Below are positions 15,341 through 18,708 of a stretch of 18,708 nucleotides of DNA, one piece after another. Origin of the DNA: CAZOKH01 sp964580315 (GTDB taxonomy: Bacteria; Chloroflexota; Anaerolineae; Anaerolineales; Anaerolineaceae); assembly GCA_964580315.1 (NCBI GenBank), contig CAZOKH010000069.1, positions 1 to 18,708 on the forward strand. Direction: 5' to 3'. Position numbers and translations under genes: made by a program. Below the pieces are notes generated by a model, which saw only the letters and a list, made by a program, of their open reading frames with translations, made no database searches and was not told the DNA's origin. Numbering within the stretch: position 1 is the first letter of the stretch; each line of letters starts with the position of its first letter.

Positions 15341-15808
15341 TTAACCGATCTGTTCGACCAGGTAGCTGGAAAGACCCATTTGTTTGATCTGTTCGACCTG
15401 GGTTTCCAACCAGTCAATGTGATCTTCTTCTTCTTTGAGGATGGATTCCAGCAGGTTTTTGGTGCCCGAATCGCCCAGTTCAGCAGTTAATTTGATAGCA
15501 TCATTGTACGCATTAATCGCTTCTTCTTCAGACTTGTGGTCTTTGTCAAACTGAGCGGGGACCTCGGCGCCAATATGAATGCCTTTTAACACACTGACCA
15601 CAGGGGTGCCTTCCATAAACAGGATGCGGCCGATTAATTTTTCAGCATGTTTCATTTCGTCAATGGCGCGTTTTTCAATGGCTTCATGCAGTTCATTGTA
15701 GCCCCAGTCCGCGCACATTTCGGAGTGCACCATATACTGATTGATGGCGGTCAATTCATCGGCGAGCAGATCGTTGAGTACAGCTAAAATTTTGTCATTA
15801 CCTTTCAT
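15341..15808 (-). CDS. bfr: bacterioferritin
   Basis: Iron-storage ferritin of the bacterioferritin type, which oxidises Fe(II) and stores it in a 24-subunit shell; 155 aa against about 158 for E. coli Bfr. Every ferroxidase residue falls at the E. coli number: Glu18, Tyr25, Glu51, His54, Glu94, Glu127 and His130. Met52, the haem axial ligand, is present in DEMKHAEK (50-57). I chose ATG 15808, with GGAG 8 nt upstream. The gene has its own promoter and terminator, so it is probably monocistronic. No bacterioferritin-associated ferredoxin gene is nearby. Confidence 0.96.
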   Translation of the reverse strand: MKGNDKILAVLNDLLADELTAINQYMVHSEMCADWGYNELHEAIEKRAIDEMKHAEKLIGRILFMEGTPVVSVLKGIHIGAEVPAQFDKDHKSEEEAINAYNDAIKLTAELGDSGTKNLLESILKEEEDHIDWLETQVEQIKQMGLSSYLVEQIG

Positions 15809-15849
15809 GGTCTTTTCTCCGTGATTTTTGAATTTTTGATACCACTTTG

Positions 15850-15878
15850 ATCTTACCATTTCTTAATTGAAGGGTCAA
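15850..15878 (-). promoter_or_regulatory. bfr promoter
   Basis: On the minus strand TTGACC (15878-15873) and TAAGAT (15855-15850) are 17 bp apart, both one base from consensus. Transcription would start near 15843, about 35 nt before the start codon. Confidence 0.75.
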
Positions 15879-15908
15879 TCAAAATGGATATAAAACGACC
15901 ATTTTGAT
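15878..15908. promoter_or_regulatory. 10-bp inverted repeat touching the bfr -35 box
   Basis: ATCAAAATGG (15878-15887) and CCATTTTGAT (15899-15908) are perfect inverted repeats with an 11-bp centre. The left arm overlaps the first base of the bfr -35 box. No U-run follows on either strand, so it is a better operator than terminator. It does not look like a Fur box. It also lies just after the stop of the 7TM-GGDEF gene. Confidence 0.5.
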
Positions 15909-15926
15909 CCATCAACGCAGGAATAC

Positions 15927-17564
15927 CTATCCGGTTGACCCTGGCAGTTGGGGAGTGTATAGCACAACACGGTTGCGGCCGGTCTTTTTGGCTGTGTAAA
16001 GCGCCTGATCGGCAGCGCTGAGCAGGTCTTTCATGTTTGCAGCATGCTGTGGAAAAACAGCGATTCCGATGGAGGCGGTGATGTGGATTGTGTTTGCTGC
16101 GTACACCACATTCATTTTTTCAATGGCGGTGCGCCATTCTTCGGCGCGTTTTAATGCGGCGTCGGCATCGGTTTCAGCGAGCACCAGCACAAATTCCTCT
16201 CCGCCAAACCGGCAGGCAATGTCCAGTTTGCGGGTATCTAAAAGAAGATGGTTCCCCAGCAATTGTAAAACGTCATCGCCAGCGGCATGACCGAAAGTGT
16301 CATTGACTTTTTTGAAATGATCAATATCCAACATTAATAAACTGAGCGGATATTTTTTACGTGATGCGCGTGATAATTCACGCTCCAGGGTTTCTTCAAG
16401 GTAACGGCGGTTGAACAGCCCGGTGAGCGAATCGCGAATGGCCTGCTGCCGCAGGTTGTCTTGCAGGCGTTGAATTTCAGCCAGTTGCGACTGCAAACGT
16501 TCATTGGCTTTTTGCAGGGCAAATTCAACGTTCTTTTGCTGACTGATGTCATGTAAAATGACCAGGTTCCCGAAGCGATGGTTGCGGCCATCCAGCATGG
16601 GCGAGATTAATACGTGGTAATAAACATCTGTTTCGATGAACATCTGGTTTTCAACCTGTGTGGTCAGCGGCTGGTTACTCATCGACACCAGCTCTGGCCA
16701 GTCTTTCAGAATCAAGGATGATGGTTTGCCAATGACCTCATTGCTGCTGATGCGTAAAATTCGCCGGGCAGTGGGATTGATATCCAGAATGCGATACTGG
16801 TTATCCAGAACGATCATACCGTCGGCAAGATTCTCAATCAATGTGTGATGCGAGATGGGCGTCAGGTCAATCAGTTGCAGGCGGAAAAGACTCCAGCTAA
16901 TGAATAATCCGGTCAGTGCAAAGCCCACCGGTGTTAAATCGAGGCCGGGAATATAACTGGCAACGTAGAGCACATTGGCCGCAATCGGAAAAATGGATGC
17001 GCCCAGGATCCAAATTGCCTGCCGCCGGTATTGTCCGCGGAAAACGACCAGGTCGCGAAGGATGATGATCAGGCTGAGCACCAGTTGTGCATAAATATAG
17101 GCCAGCATGACCCAGAAGAATTGCCCGCGGTGATAAATGAGGCGGTAGGGTTCGTCGGGGATGGGGGTAAAACCGCTCCAGATGAGCCCGTGAAGATCAT
17201 TTGTGAAAGTTAGAATAAGTGCGACGGCAGGAATGATCCAAAGGAATGGATAGCGCGAGCGCGGCAGCAGGTTGCCCAACTGGCTGTATTCGATGGTAAA
17301 AAGCAATAGAAATGTGGCGCTGGAGAGAACGCCAATATAGCCTACTTTTGACCAGAAAACTTTTGCGTGAACACCGGGAGACAGTACTTCCAATCCGGCA
17401 GCAAAGCACCATTCTGCAATGGCAAACATAAGCAGGGAAAGCATCAATCCACCCGTGACGGCGCGCCGCCGCCAGGCGAACCAGGCAACCAGAAAACTGA
17501 TTATGGCTGATATGAACAAACTGGCAGGAAATATTACCGATATCTGAGACACATTTCCAATCAC
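15927..17564 (-). CDS. 7TM-PAS-GGDEF diguanylate cyclase
   Basis: 545 aa. The N-terminal part (about 8-225) has seven or so membrane segments of the histidine-kinase 7TM sensor type (FWSKVGYIGVLSSATFLLLFTIEYS, 70-94). A PAS domain follows (about 238-342), then a coiled coil (about 343-375) and a GGDEF domain (about 376-537). The active motif is a perfect RFGGEEF (GGEEF 454-458), with DIDHFKKVND (413-422) and GHAAGDD. The inhibitory site RKLD (445-448) lies five residues before it. It should make c-di-GMP from GTP under control of a membrane signal. The start is GTG 17564, with another GTG at 17552; no clear ribosome site precedes either. Confidence 0.92.
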   Translation of the reverse strand: MIGNVSQISVIFPASLFISAIISFLVAWFAWRRRAVTGGLMLSLLMFAIAEWCFAAGLEVLSPGVHAKVFWSKVGYIGVLSSATFLLLFTIEYSQLGNLLPRSRYPFLWIIPAVALILTFTNDLHGLIWSGFTPIPDEPYRLIYHRGQFFWVMLAYIYAQLVLSLIIILRDLVVFRGQYRRQAIWILGASIFPIAANVLYVASYIPGLDLTPVGFALTGLFISWSLFRLQLIDLTPISHHTLIENLADGMIVLDNQYRILDINPTARRILRISSNEVIGKPSSLILKDWPELVSMSNQPLTTQVENQMFIETDVYYHVLISPMLDGRNHRFGNLVILHDISQQKNVEFALQKANERLQSQLAEIQRLQDNLRQQAIRDSLTGLFNRRYLEETLERELSRASRKKYPLSLLMLDIDHFKKVNDTFGHAAGDDVLQLLGNHLLLDTRKLDIACRFGGEEFVLVLAETDADAALKRAEEWRTAIEKMNVVYAANTIHITASIGIAVFPQHAANMKDLLSAADQALYTAKKTGRNRVVLYTPQLPGSTG

Positions 17565-17565
17565 A

Positions 17566-17599
17566 CATGGAGATATTATTTTTTAGATTAGTCTCCATG
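17566..17599 (-). promoter_or_regulatory. hairpin in the leader of the 7TM-GGDEF mRNA
   Basis: CATGGAGA (17566-17573) and TCTCCATG (17592-17599) are perfect 8-bp inverted repeats with an 18-nt, AT-rich centre. In the minus-strand mRNA the hairpin would take up nearly all of the predicted leader of about 40 nt and end 1 nt before the GTG start. The 5' arm carries GGAG, the only ribosome-site-like sequence, so folding could control translation. Confidence 0.5.
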
Positions 17600-17611
17600 C
17601 TTAATAATTTT

Positions 17612-17640
17612 ATTATTTCATCCGGAAACAGCCGCGTCAA
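17612..17640 (-). promoter_or_regulatory. promoter of the 7TM-GGDEF gene
   Basis: On the minus strand TTGACG (17640-17635) and AATAAT (17617-17612) are 17 bp apart and each one base from consensus. Transcription would start near 17605, before the hairpin at 17566-17599. Confidence 0.65.
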
Positions 17641-17786
17641 GCGCTTTTTTGTTTTATTCACACATAATTTATCCAAAAGATTTTATATGCTTTTTATTCA
17701 TATTCATGATGAGTTCCGTTAATATTAGTGTATCAATGCGGTCTCTTCCTTTTGTGGTAATGGGGGGGGAGATCGTTTGCTTTTTC

Positions 17787-17867
17787 TAAAATAGTTGTTG
17801 TGCGGCAAATTCAGGTAAGGCATGGGGCGCCTGATTGCCTTTGGGCCTGTGACTGGGAGGCCACAGG
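17787..17867 (+). promoter_or_regulatory. structured leader RNA ahead of the dCache receptor gene
   Basis: GGCAA (17804-17808) plus TCAGG (17811-17815) pair with CCTGATTGCC (17830-17839) over 10 bp, leaving a 2-nt bulge and a 14-nt loop. CCTGTG (17846-17851) pairs with CACAGG (17862-17867). A possible -10 box TAAAAT (17787-17792) would start transcription right before the first hairpin, but no -35 is seen. I do not recognise a known riboswitch: the conserved blocks of c-di-GMP-I aptamers are absent. The rest of the 333-bp gap 17565-17897 shows only a run of eight Gs (17762-17769). Confidence 0.4.
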
Positions 17868-17897
17868 TAATTTATTCTGATGATCAGGAGAAAGATC

Positions 17898-18708
17898 ATG
17901 GCAATCAACCCTGCGAAGAAAAAAGCAGCATCGAATCGTGTTGTGCAATGGGCTCAATCTTTAAATGGAAGGTTGACTTTGCTGTTCCTGGCGGTATCGC
18001 TTATTCCATTGATCCTGGTGGGCGTTATCACTTATTTGCAAAGTCAACCGCGTTTAAAAGCGGATGTGAATGAAGAGTTTGACCGCGTGGCAGAGATGCA
18101 AAAAGCATCCATCGAAAACTGGTTGACCGGCATCCAGCAGGATATTCACATTGTTTCGGGCGCTGAACGAGCCATTTCCATGGATCCGGTTCGCGTCCAA
18201 CAGGCAATGGAAGAATATATTAAGCAGTGGACTTATTTTGAAACCATGTTTGTAACCGGGCTGGACGGGGAAGCAATTGGCAACAGCGATAAAGAAGCGT
18301 TGAATATTGCTGACCGCGATTACTTCAAACAGGCAGTCAAGGGTGAAGCGGTTATCTCGGAGCCGCTGATTTCAAAAATGTCGGGCAATGTCATCATTGT
18401 GGTTGCCGATCCTGTGTTTCGCGATGGCAGAGTTGTGGGTGTGGCATGTGGAACGGTGCCGATGACGTATGTGAGTGAAATGTTGAAATCGAGCTGGATG
18501 GGAGATACGGGTGAGGTGTACCTGATTAATAGTGAAGGCTACATGATCACACCGTCGCGCTTCAGCGATGAATTGATCCAGCAGGGCGTGGTTAAAGAGC
18601 GCACCGAGTTGGAATTGAAGGTGGAATCGCAGGCCGCCCAGGAGATCCTGGCCGGGCGCGAGGGCGCCGGAGAGTATGTAAATTACCGTGGGAATCAAGT
18701 GATTGGTG
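17898..18708 (+). CDS. dCache-domain membrane receptor, N-terminal part (runs off the window)
   Basis: 270 codons are present with no stop. A basic cytoplasmic start (MAINPAKKKAA) and one membrane segment (about 27-45) lead into an outer sensor. A helix follows (about 52-110), then a double-Cache domain with the ADRDYFKQAVKGEAVISEPL pattern (about 133-152), MSGNVIIVVADPVF and VVGVACGTV, and the start of the membrane-distal/proximal second module (GDTGEVYLINSEGYMI). Such domains bind small ligands such as amino acids or carboxylates and drive a chemotaxis, kinase or GGDEF output. The output lies beyond the window, so it is unknown. I chose ATG 17898, with AGGAG 7 nt upstream. It is divergent from the 7TM-GGDEF gene. 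Confidence 0.85.
   Translation, partial: MAINPAKKKAASNRVVQWAQSLNGRLTLLFLAVSLIPLILVGVITYLQSQPRLKADVNEEFDRVAEMQKASIENWLTGIQQDIHIVSGAERAISMDPVRVQQAMEEYIKQWTYFETMFVTGLDGEAIGNSDKEALNIADRDYFKQAVKGEAVISEPLISKMSGNVIIVVADPVFRDGRVVGVACGTVPMTYVSEMLKSSWMGDTGEVYLINSEGYMITPSRFSDELIQQGVVKERTELELKVESQAAQEILAGREGAGEYVNYRGNQVIG

Noticed and set aside
17197..17676. 159-codon minus-strand frame overlapping the start of the 7TM-GGDEF gene
   Set aside because: It is out of frame with the membrane domain and would begin upstream of the predicted promoter.
17762..17781. Possible sigma54 promoter (GG and TTGCT with matching spacing) before the dCache gene
   Set aside because: The GG match comes only from a run of eight Gs and the rest of the -24 box does not fit.
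17801..17880. c-di-GMP-I (GEMM) riboswitch before the dCache gene
   Set aside because: The context is tempting, but the conserved GACGCAAAGCC-like block and the tetraloop-receptor parts are absent.

Overview
The window looks like a chromosomal segment of a Chloroflexota bacterium, most likely Anaerolineae-like. This is an inference from the gene mix: a lipoprotein with three fasciclin (FAS1) domains and a Pro/Glu-rich linker, a DUF3048 protein with a Pro/Thr linker, a PyrF-PyrE fusion, CAD-like dihydroorotase and aspartate carbamoyltransferase, and 7TM/CHASE4 GGDEF sensors. No rRNA, tRNA, CRISPR array, phage gene or transposase gene was seen. A 10-N assembly gap lies inside one long signalling gene.

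Left part (1-6407). The last 21 codons of an unknown plus-strand gene are followed by a minus-strand triple-FAS1 lipoprotein with its own terminator. A strong plus-strand promoter (TTGACA-16-TATAAT) then drives a pyrimidine operon. Its leader holds a 34-codon ORF whose stop lies in the loop of an intrinsic terminator, plus a nested hairpin, which together look like an attenuator. The operon is pyrC, pyrB and a pyrF-pyrE fusion, covering de novo UMP steps 2, 3, 5 and 6. A membrane M48 metalloprotease gene is translationally linked to its end, and a strong terminator closes it. Carbamoyl-phosphate synthase and PyrD must be encoded elsewhere.

Middle part (6408-11356). A polytopic membrane protein of unknown function converges, with overlapping stops, on a DUF3048 (YerB-like) protein. 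A small zinc-ribbon membrane protein and a short-chain dehydrogenase follow. Two copies of an undescribed inverted-repeat element lie between genes here. One is a 31-bp copy made almost only of its two ends, the other a 231-bp copy with an internal hairpin, and both are flanked by AT-rich direct repeats like target-site duplications.

Right part (10831-18708) is rich in cyclic-di-GMP-type signalling. It holds a small GGDEF-like protein that has lost its active site, a CHASE4-PAS-PAS-GGDEF-EAL protein (split by the Ns), a 7TM-PAS-GGDEF diguanylate cyclase, and the start of a dCache-domain receptor that runs off the window. Between them lie a tandem-MerR regulator and a bacterioferritin with a clear promoter overlapped by a 10-bp inverted repeat. 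The divergent region 17565-17897 has hairpins in the predicted leaders on both sides.
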